This document shows positions 1 through 10,869 of a stretch of 64,000 nt of DNA, one piece after another. Numbering within the stretch: position 1 is the stretch's first letter; each line of letters starts with the position of its first letter. The notes beneath the pieces were generated by a model. The model saw only the letters and a list, made by a program, of their open reading frames with translations, was not told where the DNA came from and searched no databases. The stretch comes from Rotaria sp. Silwood1 (lineage: Eukaryota; Rotifera; Eurotatoria; Philodinida; Philodinidae), in NCBI GenBank assembly GCA_905250075.1, contig CAJNOP010000089.1, forward strand, positions 397,115-461,114, written 5' to 3'. Position numbers and translations under genes: made by a program.

Positions 1-213
1 TGTGGGTGGGGGTGGGGGGGGGGGGTGGGTGTGGGTGTGGGTGTGGGTGTGGGTGTGTGGGTATGGGTGTGGGTGTAGGTCTGGGGTGTTGGTGTGAGTG
101 TAGATGAATGGTTACACGACACCCACACCCACACCACACCCACGCCACACCCACACCCACATCCACACCCACACCCACCCACACCCACACCCACCCACAC
201 CCACCCACACCCT
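1..213. repeat. Telomere-type fold-back tract (TGTGGG)n / (CCCACA)n
   Basis: A G-rich tract of TGTGGG-like units occupies about 1-90 and a C-rich tract of the reverse complement occupies about 119-213. They are separated by a short non-repetitive core at about 90-118. TGTGGG is the published bdelloid telomere-type repeat. The G-then-C order is that of two telomeres joined end to end, not of a simple left chromosome end, which would start C-rich on this strand. The same core recurs at about 9480-9530. The C-rich tract runs straight into gene debris at 213. Confidence 0.85.
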
Positions 214-297
214 CTTCAAATGATATTAGCTATTTCGACAATAGCGATGCATTATATTAAATATTCTTTATTACCAATAGATTCAACAACTTAGTTT
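214..297 (+). pseudogene. Short duplicated TRAPPC11-like fragment (copy 1)
   Basis: This stretch repeats, with a few substitutions and a small indel, the sequence at 2041-2128, which is the start of the larger TRAPPC11-like fragment. It reads roughly SNDISYFDNS in one frame and is broken by a stop. It begins immediately after the C-rich telomere-type tract and ends where FAM135-like coding sequence begins, so it is a junction piece in a mosaic of gene fragments. It cannot be functional alone. Confidence 0.55.
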
Positions 298-1215
298 TTC
301 TAACAAATGATCAAGATAATATTGCTGCTACATCAACATTTGATGATTCAAATAAAGCTAATGCAATGGATACACAAATATATAAAAAAACCAACAACAT
401 TACGTTCATTATCAACATCAGCAACACATAATAATATTAAACAACCTTCAACAAAGTATTTTATTACAAATACTGACGATAAAATATCAACAGCAATAAA
501 TCGACCGATGAATTATTCACTTGATTCTGTTTTTAATTTTACTTTAGAATTAGAACAAAGATCAACAGATGATATTCAACGTCGACATACAATAAGAACA
601 AATGATATTGATCCATTATTATTAAATAGTTTAACTGATGAAGAAAATCAATTAAATTTTTAATAGAAAAAACAAATGAATATGATTCTTCTATGAATTC
701 TATTGATGATAATAGTACTCAATCAATTGATTTAGAAAATAATAAACAAGAAAATTCATTAGGATATGATCGATTACAAAATAATTCAATTAATAGTCAA
801 ACTATTGAATTTGTTGTTTACAAAGAAAAATTAAAACAATTATTATCATCAAAATATTCATCAAATTTAATGTGTGTTTTTTTCCGATTTTTCAACACCA
901 ATACCAATGATTCCATATATTTTTTCTCAAGATACAATACCATTTAATACAAATGGTAGTCATCTTATAATATGTGTACATGGTTTAAATGGTAAATCTG
1001 TTTTTCTTATGTCATCATCAAATCATTCAACAACATTAGATGATATTGATGTTATGGTTAAACAACTTATTGAAGAAATTGATATACATATTGAACGTTA
1101 TGGATTAAAACCACAACGTATTAGTTTTATTGGTCATTCATTGAGAAATTTAATAATACGTGCTGTTGTTAATCATCAACGTTTTGAGCCATATAGACCA
1201 TTACTTTGTTGATCA
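298..1215 (+). pseudogene. FAM135-like DUF676 lipase-domain pseudogene
   Basis: Three reading frames together resemble the C-terminal part of FAM135 proteins: a Ser/Asn-rich linker (307-947) and then a DUF676 alpha/beta-hydrolase region (about 880-1212). Visible landmarks are HLIICVHGL (oxyanion strand), FLMSSSNH, and the nucleophile elbow region ISFIGHSLRNLIIR. In the family the elbow reads GHSLGN, so the second glycine is Arg here. About 30 residues normally lying between VHGLNG and FLMS are missing. There is a stop at 661-663, a frame change near 880-930, and the frame ends at 1212 just after the elbow, so the catalytic Asp/His part is absent. A pseudogene is by far the best reading; the assignment rests on motif recall, not a search. 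Confidence 0.7.
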
Positions 1216-1640
1216 AGATAACATACAATCATCACCAATACTTAAATCTCATACTAATCAATCATTTGGTCTATTTCCCAATCAATCTGATTCAGATTTA
1301 AATAATATTAACTATAATAAATTCAATTCTTCATATTTATCAACACCAATAAATCATCAATAAGTCATCATTCATTACCTAATGTTTTATTAAAACGAAG
1401 TAATAGTAGTATACCAACAACAAATTCAAATCTAATTAATTCACCAATTGTTCCAAAAGAAAAAGAATTTTTTTTTTATGTTCAACATCAGATAAAAGAA
1501 ATGATGAAATGGTATATGAATTATGTATGAAAAAATTTTTCTCTCAATCTATCTAATATTACTCATTATGAAATATTTATTGCTCATATACGTACTCAAA
1601 CATAAATAGTCTATTAAAAATTAATGATTAAAAAGAAAAA
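1216..1640 (+). other. Ser/Asn-rich coding debris of unknown origin
   Basis: Frames here give low-complexity Ser/Asn/Pro-rich peptide (for example LKSHTNQSFGLFPNQSDSD, then KRSNSSIPTTNSNLINSPIV) broken by several stops and a poly-T run at about 1470. It lies between the FAM135-like piece and the first METTL22-like piece. It may be linker sequence of either parent gene. No domain is recognised. Confidence 0.35.
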
Positions 1641-1928
1641 AAATATATCTTGAAATACAAAAATTTGATTGGTAACAATTTAATTCAAATGAAATTGATA
1701 ATCATATTGAAATTATTCTTGCAGCTGATGTTATTTATGATGATAATTTCACTGATATATTATTTAATGTATTTATGAAATTATTTTCAGATAAATTAAA
1801 TCTTTATTCAATTTATATAACAATTGAAGAACGAAGTAATTTTTATCTTGATACATTATCTATTCAATGTCAAGCATATGAATATTTCCTTGAAAAATTA
1901 AATCAATTGAAAATTCACACACACATAT
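1641..1928 (+). pseudogene. METTL22-like methyltransferase fragment (copy A, C-terminal half)
   Basis: The frame reads ILAADVIYDDNFTDILFNV, then LYSIYITIEERSNFYLDTLS and CQAYEYFLEKLNQLK. This matches the post-motif part of METTL22-type protein-lysine methyltransferases, whose hallmark is (A)ADVIYDDDLTDA. There is a stop near 1672 and the match ends abruptly at about 1920. It is a near-duplicate of 3258-3500, in the same orientation, with scattered substitutions and small indels. The SAM-binding half is missing, so this cannot be an active enzyme. Confidence 0.65.
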
Positions 1929-2040
1929 GATGGTAGTACATTATCATCTTTTTTTACATAATTATTGTTCTTATGGGTTCTATCTACGATATCTTTTGAT
2001 TAAAAATATTTTTTATTTTATTTATTTTTTTTGTTGTTCT

Positions 2041-3240
2041 TCAAATGATATTAGCTATTTCGACAATAGCGATACATGACATGATATTATTATATATTCT
2101 TTACTACCAATAGATTCAACATTTAGTTTTGAAATATTTAATCCAAATATTAATTTACCAATTCAAGTAAAAGCTCAAACACAAACAAATCTTGAAAATT
2201 TAATTATGAAAAATATTATACCACAAGGTAAATCTAATATATGATCTGCAAATGAATAATGGAAAGCACTACCTACAAAACAAAAATTTGCAATTGATGC
2301 TGATACATTTAAAGGTCTTTTGAAATGTAAAGTCTATTTTTACTCATGAAACTGTATCAATTGATAGTGAAATTACACTTCAAGTTGCAATCAAAAATAA
2401 TTTTCCATTAGTTATTGAATTTAGTGAATTATTAACATATTTTAATTTAAACGAATATGATGGTTTAGCTAATGTTACTAATGCTGAACAATTAAAATTT
2501 TCTTTAGGTGAACAATGAATATTAACTTTTTAATTTTGCACCAAAAAATGATCATGTTCAACTATTACTTGAAATTATATCTGTTTCATTAACTTATGGT
2601 ATGACAATGGTGAAACAGTTTATGTTTTAATTCATCTTTTCAATAAATATCTCTTACACCTAAAGGGCGAACAAAAGCTGGTCATATTCTATGGGAAAAT
2701 TTACCAATTAGACGAAAAACAAATATCATTATGAGAGCAGCAGAAGTACAATTAACTGTTGAAGATCAATTACCTGTACTTCTCTATGAATCTTATCCTG
2801 TGAAAATTAAAATAAAAAATTGTGAAAATGTTGATATACATCCAGCAACTTTGACTTGTACTTGTTCAACTTCAGATGATAACTCTCAAACATCGGATGA
2901 TATTTTTCTTTTCGTATTCAATAACGGAAAATAATACTGAAACAACAACACATTTATGTTCAATGAAATTTGAGAAAATTAAAAAAAGATGCCGAAATTG
3001 ATCAAGATTTACATGTACGATGTAATAATAATCGTTCTCGAGATGTTACTATTCGATTGTTTTATGAACAATTAAATTTACATTGTATGAAAGAAATAAT
3101 TATTCAATCAGCTGATGTTAATCCATTTTTAAATTCAATTTCAAACAATGAGAATGATGATGGAACTTCTTGCTTCATTACGTGCTCAAGAACCATTTAT
3201 TTTAATGATTGATACGAAATGTACATCAACTTTTACTATA
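2041..3240 (+). pseudogene. TRAPPC11-like (gryzun domain) pseudogene
   Basis: Pieces in several frames resemble the C-terminal half of TRAPPC11, a TRAPP III tethering-complex subunit acting in ER-Golgi trafficking. They are FEIFNPNINLPIQVKAQTQ (about 2127), a stretch around FKGLLKCK followed by EITLQVAIKNNFPLVIEFSE (about 2310-2440), AGHILWENLPIRRKTNIIM with a long frame at 2731-2934, and LHVRCNNNRSRDVTIRLFYE (2970-3212). In the family these follow one another in this order. Here they are separated by stops and frame changes at about 2240, 2330, 2515, 2930 and 3210, so the copy is dead. The first 85 bases are duplicated at 214-297. Confidence 0.65.
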
Positions 3241-3257
3241 TTTAATGTTTTTATTAG

Positions 3258-3627
3258 AGATTAAAAAGAAAAATATATATATTGAAATACAAAACTTTGA
3301 TTGCTGATGTTATTTATGATGATGATTTAACTGATGCATTATTTAATGTATTTATAAAATTATTCCAAGATAAATTAAATCTTTATTCAATTTGTATAAC
3401 AATTGAAAAACGAAGTATTTTTTATCTTGATACAGTATCTATTCAATGTCCAGCATATGAATATTTTGCTTGAAAAATTAAATCAATTGAAAATTCATTT
3501 TCCATTATTAATTATCGAAGAAATTAATACAAATTTAAAATCTATAAAACAATGTACAACAATTTATAAACGAACAAAAGAATTAGTTCTTTGGCATATT
3601 TATCATTCAGAAAGATATTCATCATAG
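3258..3627 (+). pseudogene. METTL22-like methyltransferase fragment (copy B, C-terminal half)
   Basis: The frame reads LIADVIYDDDLTDALFNVFI and continues to LDTVSIQCPAYEYFA. A one-base frameshift at about 3465-3470 then moves it into EKLNQLKIHFPLLII and finally TTIYKRTKELVLWHIYH, which matches the family's C-terminal end (..VYDRVRQLELWQI). It is more complete than copy A and lacks the N-terminal SAM-binding part. The frameshift and missing half argue for a pseudogene. Confidence 0.65.
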
Positions 3628-3810
3628 ATTTTCATCGTAATGAAACAAATGTATCTAAATGTGGATATCAATTATGGAATGGTGCTTTACTTTTTTGTGA
3701 TTATATTTTAACAAATCAATCTCGATTTTTAAATGAAATAATATTAGAATTAGATACTGATATTGGTCTTTGTAGTCTTATTGCTAGTCGATTTGTATCG
3801 ATAATTATTT
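3628..3810 (+). pseudogene. METTL22-like fragment (copy C, N-terminal SAM-binding half)
   Basis: Directly after the C-terminal end of copy B the frame continues as KCGYQLWNGALLFCDYILTN and ILELDTDIGLCSLIASRF. In the family this is the N-terminal block (..LQVWRGALLLADYIL.. LELGAGTGLAS..). Motif I is damaged: the glycine-rich GAGTG that binds S-adenosylmethionine reads DTDIG here. The N-terminal half lying downstream of the C-terminal half implies a tandem duplication breakpoint or rearrangement. The frame then enters hydrophobic, T-rich non-coding sequence. Confidence 0.6.
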
Positions 3811-4865
3811 GTATTGATCATGATTTTTTCTACACAATCTATCTCTTTTTTGTTTCTTTTCTTTCTCTAAAAAATCTTTATTTGTGTGCTATTTTATGCC
3901 TCCTTCCTTTCGTTTTATATATAAATATATATATATGGAATGTTTTTATGCAGAGCCCTGATGAGTGTTAAAATTTTAAATAAATAACACGAAACGCGTC
4001 GGCAAAAATTTAACTCTGCATTATAATAATTTATTTATATTTATTTTTAATTCATCTATCGACTCAATCGAGTGCTGAAAAGCACAAATTGAGATTAGCA
4101 AATTGAATACTTTCTTTTCAACGGAGAAAGTTCAATTTGTTTTCAATTGAAATCTCAATGTAATAAAAAAATTGATTTTCTTCCGTCAGAAGCGTTAAAA
4201 AGCTAATATTTAGCATTGTTACTATGATTTCGCAGAAACTAAAACAGCTGGAAACTTGATTTTTTCAGAAGTGAATGGCCATCTTTAGACCAACAAACAA
4301 AAAACAACTATTAAAATCAATTGAGTAGAACTCGAGTTATAGGCATTTTTCTTTTCGGAATACAACGGTACAATGGCTGTGCTCTTCACTCATATATTTA
4401 TAATCGATATGATAAAATTGTTAATGAAAAAAAATTCAAATGACGTTAATGATTTATCTAATCAAATGATCAATGGAAAAGATCTAAATATCAATTATCT
4501 GCTGATAATATGCATTATGTCCTACTTCAGATGATCTACACAATGATCATAAAGAGAAGTAAGACGTTAATTTTATATAGAGATACGTTGATATAATGAT
4601 AGCTGTTCAACAATCACAATGCTCGAGGGAGAGTAAAGAACTTTTTTCAATCGGTTTAAAACAGAATTTTTGTAACTATGGATGAACGCTAAAAATTTGT
4701 TTTAACGAAAAAAACGACTATGTATGCGTGTCTAGACGATTTTTCTTTCCAAAAAAAAATCAACCATTCAAGTTTATTTTACATTGTTCGTCGAATAATT
4801 ACATGACCTGCCGGACATAAATATACACAATGATCATTCGCACATAAATTAAGGTCATACATACA
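3811..4865. other. AT-rich intergenic stretch, no gene seen
   Basis: No frame of credible composition is present. A small imperfect inverted repeat around 4085-4160 pairs AAATTGAGATT with AATCTCAAT-like sequence. Nothing else stands out. Confidence 0.5.
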
Positions 4866-5772
4866 GACATACATATATATGTTGGAGGAGAAATTAAAAT
4901 TCAGGAAAATTTAAAATTTTCCTAGAAAAGTTAGGAAAACTTAAAATTTTAATATTGATATTTTAATTTCTCCTAGGAGAATTTAAAATTTTCCTGAATT
5001 TTAATTTCTCCTCCAACATATATATGTCGTAGTAGAAATTAAAATTTCAATTTCTACTAGGAGAAATTGAAATAACCGGCGATTTTAAGTTGCACTAGTG
5101 GAAATTAAAATTTTAATTTCTACTATAGAAGAATTTTAAATTCTACTAGAAACTTACACTATAGAATTATGTGAATATCTCCTAGAATAGAAATAAAATT
5201 AAACCTTATGTGATCACTAGATTATTCGATTTAATGGCATAAACAACTTGTAATTCCCCAATAGTAACTAATTTAAAGTGTTTATGGAGCTAGAATTTAA
5301 ATAGCTTCACCTCAACCACCTTTTATTACCGTATATGATGTCATTATAAGCAGCTTGTGTGATAACAAACTTTGAACGAAATCTTTCGCCTAAAGATTCT
5401 ATATGTTTATCAAATTTCGAATAAAATGGTTCCATTTCATGTAATATTCAAGTCTTTTTTATTTTGATACTGACGCGAGAACTTCAAATTAAATATCAAA
5501 ATCTTTTTTCTTTGCGTTCTACATATTGTATCATTCGAATGAGGGTTAATTTTATTTTCTATTCTAGGAGATATTCACATAATTCTATAGTGTAAATTTC
5601 TAGTAGAATTTAAAATTCTTCTATAGTAGAAATTAAAATTTTAATTTCCACTAGTGCAACTTAAAATCGCCGGTTATTTCAATTTCTTCTAGTAGAAATT
5701 GAAATTTTAATTTCTACTAGTAGAATTTTAAATTCTACTGAATTTTAATTTCTACTACGACATATATATATA
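4866..5772. mobile_element. Nested fold-back (palindromic) element
   Basis: Two palindromes are stacked. The first, about 4870-5028, has arms of about 50 bases (ATATATGTTGGAGGAG at one end and CTCCTCCAACATATAT at the other). The second pairs 5016-5200 with the reverse complement at 5548-5772, an arm of about 185 bases, around an unpaired centre of about 350 bases. Both arms are built of motifs such as TTCTACTAG and AAATTAAAATTTTAATTT. The ends run into ATATATAT, which could be a target duplication or simple sequence. No coding capacity is seen, so it is a fold-back or MITE-like element. Confidence 0.75.
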
Positions 5773-5780
5773 TTGAAAAA

Positions 5781-8700
5781 ATGTCTGTACAGAATAGATT
5801 GAATAGAATAAGAATGAAGAAGATTACATTTGAATCATTACCTAATGAACTTTTACTGATGATATTTTCTTATTTATCTTTCATTGATCTTTGTCAATTG
5901 TTTCTTGATTTAAAAAATGCTCGTCTTGAACGTCTTCTTACTTCTAAATATTACTCATTAGATCTTAGTTCAATATATTTTGATCAATTACGACAATTTC
6001 TCAGTAGTAGTAACGATAAAATAAATCGTTTGACTACTTTGATAGATACAGTTGTAATTTGTGATTCATCTGCTGGTTGGATGTTACTCAAACATTGGAT
6101 AGAAACATTCATTGATACCGAACTATCAAACACATGGTTACCATCGATCAAGAAGCTTTTTATATTAAATGCAGACTATTTCCAACATTACTTTATTAAA
6201 TCATTTTTTCTACCTTTGATTTCTGTTAGCAATACATTACAATATTTGCATCTGGTATTTGAAACACCTACGTTCTATTATCCTTCAGTACTCTCCGAAC
6301 TAATTCGTCATCATATATCAGTTCATACTATGATATTAGAAGTTGAAAACGGTATGTGATTATATATATTCTAGAATAAAAATTCAAGATGCGACTGACT
6401 AAATATAATAGCTATAATAATAGAGTATGATTTTCGAACATATTATTCAAAAACTCTTATTTTATTAATAGATTTCAAATAATCCTTTAACTTAGATTGT
6501 ATTTATGTTTTAAATTAAAAAATGTTATCGAAAGAAATATTTAAAAACAACATCTACATCAATATAGAATAAGTTAAAATAATAAATTATATGTCAGTTA
6601 TAATTTAATTGAAAATTTTTGTTTATTAATATGTTATGTTTTCTAAAATCTATGATATTTCAATTCGAAACGAGTTTTCATGAAAAAGACAATGTTCTAT
6701 TTCAATAATGAATTAGAGATTAGAGATTATCTCATGGATATAATTGATCCTTCTTTGTATTTTTATATATCATATGGAAAAGAATACAACTTCTCGAATT
6801 GAGAATATAAAATTTAGTTGAAATAGCTTTTCTACTCATTATTTATTGATTTTACTTATAGGTCATGAATTCTATCCGAATGAGCTGAAGAAAGATTTAC
6901 ACAAGATGGAATCATTATATTGGCCAAATACAGTTCAATTAACATTAAGTATTCAATATCCCAGCGAACTTGTTCTTCTATTGAAACGTGACGCTCTACC
7001 TGCAATTGAACATTTAAATATTACCAATGAGCAAATACATACTGTTTTCCCATTACGTCGATATATACCAGTATCAAATATTCATCTTTGTGATTATAAT
7101 CTGCGTGAAATAGCTGATGGTACTCGCTTGCGATCTTTACTCTTACGTTATTTATCTCTCAGCGATATTATTCTATTGATTGGCTCATTAACCATGCCTT
7201 TGCTTGAAAAATTAATACTCATTGATTTGTATGATGATAGTAAGTTATCATTTGATGTTTTTCTTCGCTTTTTCAACTGGGATTATTCCAGTTCATTTCA
7301 TATGATAGATCGAATCATAAATTGAACTTTAGAGATGAAAGATAGTTGTGATATATATGAAAAAAAAAACATTTTTCTCGATAATCTAATTCATTCTTTT
7401 CCTTATTCATCATATCGAAATAAATTCGAAAGTATTTATATGAATATATTCTCTTTCTCGTAGAGAAGAGTCTTGCAAACATAAATTGTCTGCTTGATTG
7501 TATGTCCGCACAAGGTCAAAAAAACATTTTATTGATATTTTCTATAAAACTTAACCACAGGGTAATCGGAGTCGAGGAACTCGAATCTGATGTTAGTTTT
7601 TCAAAATTTTTTTTGCGGATCATTTTTTTACACAAAAAACCACTTTTTACAAAAAAATTCTTTTTTATAAGGGTTGACCGAAGGGTAATCGGGGTCGACG
7701 AATCCGAATCTGATGTTAGTTTTTTAAAATTTTTTTTGGATCCATTTTTTTACACAAAGAACCAATATTTTTACAAAAAAAAGTTTTGTATAAGGGTTGA
7801 CAGAAAGGTAATCGAGGAGGAGGAATTCAAATCTGAAGCCTGTTTTCTAAAAATTTTTTGCAGCTCAATTTTTTTAATAAACGACAAGTTTTTAACAAAA
7901 AAATATTTGTTTTTATGAGGTTTGGTCAAAGGTAGTTAGCATCCACCAACTTGAATCTGACTTCGGTATTTTTAATTTTATAAATGAATAGCTTGACGGT
8001 AGTTTAGAAACACGATTTCTACGAGAAAGAGCTGGGCGAGTCTTTAGACGAGCGCTACTTGTTCATTTTACTATGAATTCTGTTTTGTTGTTTTTTGCAG
8101 CATTAGATCAGGTTGGTAAATTTCAAGAAGTTTGTAATTTTACCCATTTACCTTCTCTGCAAAATCTTCACTTTTCATTGTGTTTTCCTCAAGAAATGGA
8201 ACAAGCATGGCAAATGAGTTCATTCCATCATAATGACGAATGGCCTTTTGATAATCTTGATTGTTATATAGATGAGAAGTGGATTTCTCCTGATGGCAGA
8301 ATAGATTTAATGACGAAGGCATTCTTCGTCGTGTGCACACGTCCGATCAACATCATATTACAACACCAGCGAACTTTACACAATTATTGTTTTGCGACAC
8401 ATGTATCTGTCCCTCTTATTACAACTCAACGACGATCACTTACAATGACTTTTGATCAATTAGATAAACCTGAACAATCAGTCAAAACTTTGCAAGTAGT
8501 TGCAAGTAGTCGAGTTAATAAACTTAAATTGATATATCTGAATAAACAAGTAAGTTTCAAAAGAAATCTTATTTGATTAATCATTTTGATCGTTAGTTAA
8601 TATAAAAATAGTTTATGTATTGAAGAGTCAAAGAATGTTTGAAAAACTTCTTAACTCACCTATGAAAACTTTATCTATTTCTTAGATAAACTCATCGATG

Positions 8701-9240
8701 ACGTCAGATTATCTTTCTAATTGCAATTTGTTGCTTTATCATCTACGATCTATGTCTTTTGACTTTGAACGAAAATACATCAAAAGCACAGATCGTGTTT
8801 TTATCGTTAAACAAATACTTGATATTACACCAAATCTATCACACCTTAAAATTGACTGGGAAGATTTTCGTCATTGTTCAAAAACATATTCAAATATAAA
8901 ACATTTACATCTCGTATTAGATCGAATATATCCCGAACCTAAAAAATATTTTAATATTCGTCGATTAACTCAATTAACACCTCATCTACATTCTCTCGAA
9001 ACAAGCAATGCAAATATAATGTTCTATAAACATCTTCTTGGATTTGTTTTGAAAATTATTCGTCAATTTCATCAATTAGTGTATTTAATACTAAATAAGG
9101 ATGGTCGTTATCCAGCCAAAGAAGAAATCAAAACAACGTTCAAAGAAAAATTAATAGCAACTGGACATAATCAATCATTTGATTGTAACAATATTCGAAT
9201 AGAATTCTCTCACTTGAATGAACTATATATTTGGCTTTAA
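5781..9240 (+). CDS. F-box domain protein, four exons
   Basis: Splicing exons 5781-6351, 6862-7239, 8101-8549 and 8686-9240 at GT-AG sites keeps frame and gives about 650 residues. The N-terminus (residues about 12-60) is an F-box: FESLPNELLLMIFSYLSFID, then LCQLFLDLKNARLERLL. F-box proteins bind SKP1 and recruit substrates to SCF ubiquitin ligases. The remainder is a leucine-rich, loosely repeated region (for example LPSLQNLHFSLCF, LTQLTPHLHSLET) of the LRR-like type typical of the large rotifer F-box families. The start is the first Met after the palindromic element, only 8 bases downstream of its end. Intron 1 (510 bp) and intron 2 (861 bp, carrying a ~123-bp tandem repeat) are long compared with intron 3 (136 bp). 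The reading frame is intact, so the gene is probably live. Substrate unknown. Confidence 0.8.
7502..7960. repeat. ~123-bp tandem repeat inside an F-box gene intron
   Basis: Units beginning GGTAATCGG, followed by GAATCTGA and a T-rich half, start at about 7560, 7683, 7805 and (degenerate) 7929. The open frame across them (7502-7918) is only a consequence of the repeat: its peptide is three copies of a GVEELESDVSFSKFFL-like unit. The repeat lies wholly within the intron 7240-8100. Confidence 0.8.
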
Positions 9241-9447
9241 TGTTGTAACATAGAAAATTATGTGTGATTAATAAAAATATTTTATACTAATAGAGATATG
9301 AAAAAAGATTTAGTATTAAAACAAAGTCAAATGTTCAATTTGAGCTCATGTTCTATCTGTTTTACTAAATTCATCATCAGAAAGTAAATATTCTGTTAAT
9401 TCTACAATACAACAATTTTTAGATGGATTAATGATTGAACAATGGAA

Positions 9448-9600
9448 TGTGGGTGTGGGTGTGGGTGTGGGTGTGGGTGTAGGTCTGGGGTGTTGGTGTG
9501 AGTATAGACGAGATGAATGGCTACACGACACCCACACCCATATCCATCCACACCCCCACACCCACACTCACACCCATCCACACCCACCCACACCTACATC
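9448..9600. repeat. Telomere-type fold-back tract sharing a core with 1-213
   Basis: A G-rich TGTGGG tract (about 9448-9485) is followed by the core TCTGGGGTGTTGGTGTGAG.. GATGAATGGCTACACGAC and then by a C-rich CCCACA tract to about 9600. The core is nearly the same as that at about 80-120, apart from a few substitutions and an extra GAGA-like insertion. A shared unique core means the two tracts are copies of one element and not independent microsatellites. Confidence 0.85.
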
Positions 9601-9928
9601 CCTACTTTTCACTTCAAGTACGTCGTTTTCTCTTGCTTTTTGGACTGAATGTATAGGCACCACCTTTTTCGCTGAGAACTTAAATCAAATCCTTTCATCG
9701 AGCTGAACAGTTCATTGAAGATTGATACTGATTGAATTCAATATGAAGACAAAATCTTCGAATTGAGATAAGAATTGTACCAGTTTCTTTTTTTTTGTGT
9801 CTCATCAGTTAACATCTTCGTTCAAGTGAATTGAAAGAAAATGTGATATCTGTTATTGAACTCGACTTAGTCTAGCTCAAGACTATCTTTATTAAAAATG
9901 TATAAATAAAGTCTGTCTAATCGATATT

Positions 9929-10862
9929 TTAGATTTTGTACCAAATTAATTGAAGTCTTTCAATGAATGTGGAAGATCCTCCTCGGACACATCCGAGCAC
10001 AAAACCATGGTATTCTTCAACAAACAACTTTCCCTGTTGACTACCGTAAGGCTCACTTGAACGATTGTGTGTTGTATGAAATTGTATTGCAATGATATAA
10101 GGAATTGGGTTGCTATAACTATATGCCTTTTGCTTATCCTGCTCGGAACCAATTCTCAAATGAACTCGATTGATTCGTTCATTTGCATCAAACTCAGTGA
10201 CATTGAACGTATGTGATTGGTGATGCTTTTCATTAATAAGTCGCTCACCACGAGATTGACCTTGTCGAGGTTGTTCGTTGTTCCGAAGATTCGAAGATGA
10301 ATAAGTAATTGTCATCGAATTTAGCCAATCCGACCAAGTAACAAATATCGAACTAATATAATGAGAAATGCTCAGTTGACACTTTTCAGAATCATCTGTC
10401 GAATAACCTCCATCACCACCAAATATTTGACCAAATTTTATTACAGTGAGATCTACCAATAATTCAACACAGTTTCAATTAAAGATCAATCAAACCAATA
10501 CTCACCATTCAGTGATGATACATAAGGACAATCTATTAGTTTCTCACCTGGTCGATCTAAACAATAATTGTCCTTAAATTTCATCCGTTCGAAGAAGTCG
10601 AACGTGAAACTTCTTTGTTGAGTTTCTCGATCAAAGATATTCAAAGTACTTCAGGCAAAATGTCCTGTTTATCTCCATTAAATCGTATGATTTGCCACAA
10701 AGTCTGATAATTATCGAATTTGGATTGAATTTTTGTTTCATCTAATTGAGCCTGCGTGATGGAGTCGTTTGTTATTCCATCTTGAATCTTTTTACTAGCG
10801 ACATTTTGAATTAGACACGATTTGTTTTTTGGAACATCAATCAAATGAAATTGTTGATTCAC
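9929..10862 (-). pseudogene. Truncated lectin-like gene (jacalin-like domain)
   Basis: Read on the minus strand. The 5' piece (10862 to about 10641) reads FHLIDVPKNKSCLIQNVASK, then YQTLWQIIRF, faintly like a ricin-type beta-trefoil. A one-base frame change near 10650 leads into LNIFDRETQQRSFTFDFFER. A GT-AG intron (about 10457-10504) then joins DLTVIKFGQIFGGDGGYSTD to the end at 9929. The last part (GGDGGYSTDD near its start; FVLGCVRGGSSTFIERLQL near its end) has the look of a jacalin-type beta-prism lectin domain. The gene has no clear start: the first Met sits directly against a telomere-type tract at 10863. With a frameshift and a missing front it is probably a broken copy. The domain call is tentative. 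Confidence 0.45.
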
Positions 10863-10869
10863 ATTATTA

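Noticed and set aside
94..294. 66-residue frame at the left end
   Set aside because: Mostly telomere-repeat translation followed by TRAPPC11-like debris; no domain.
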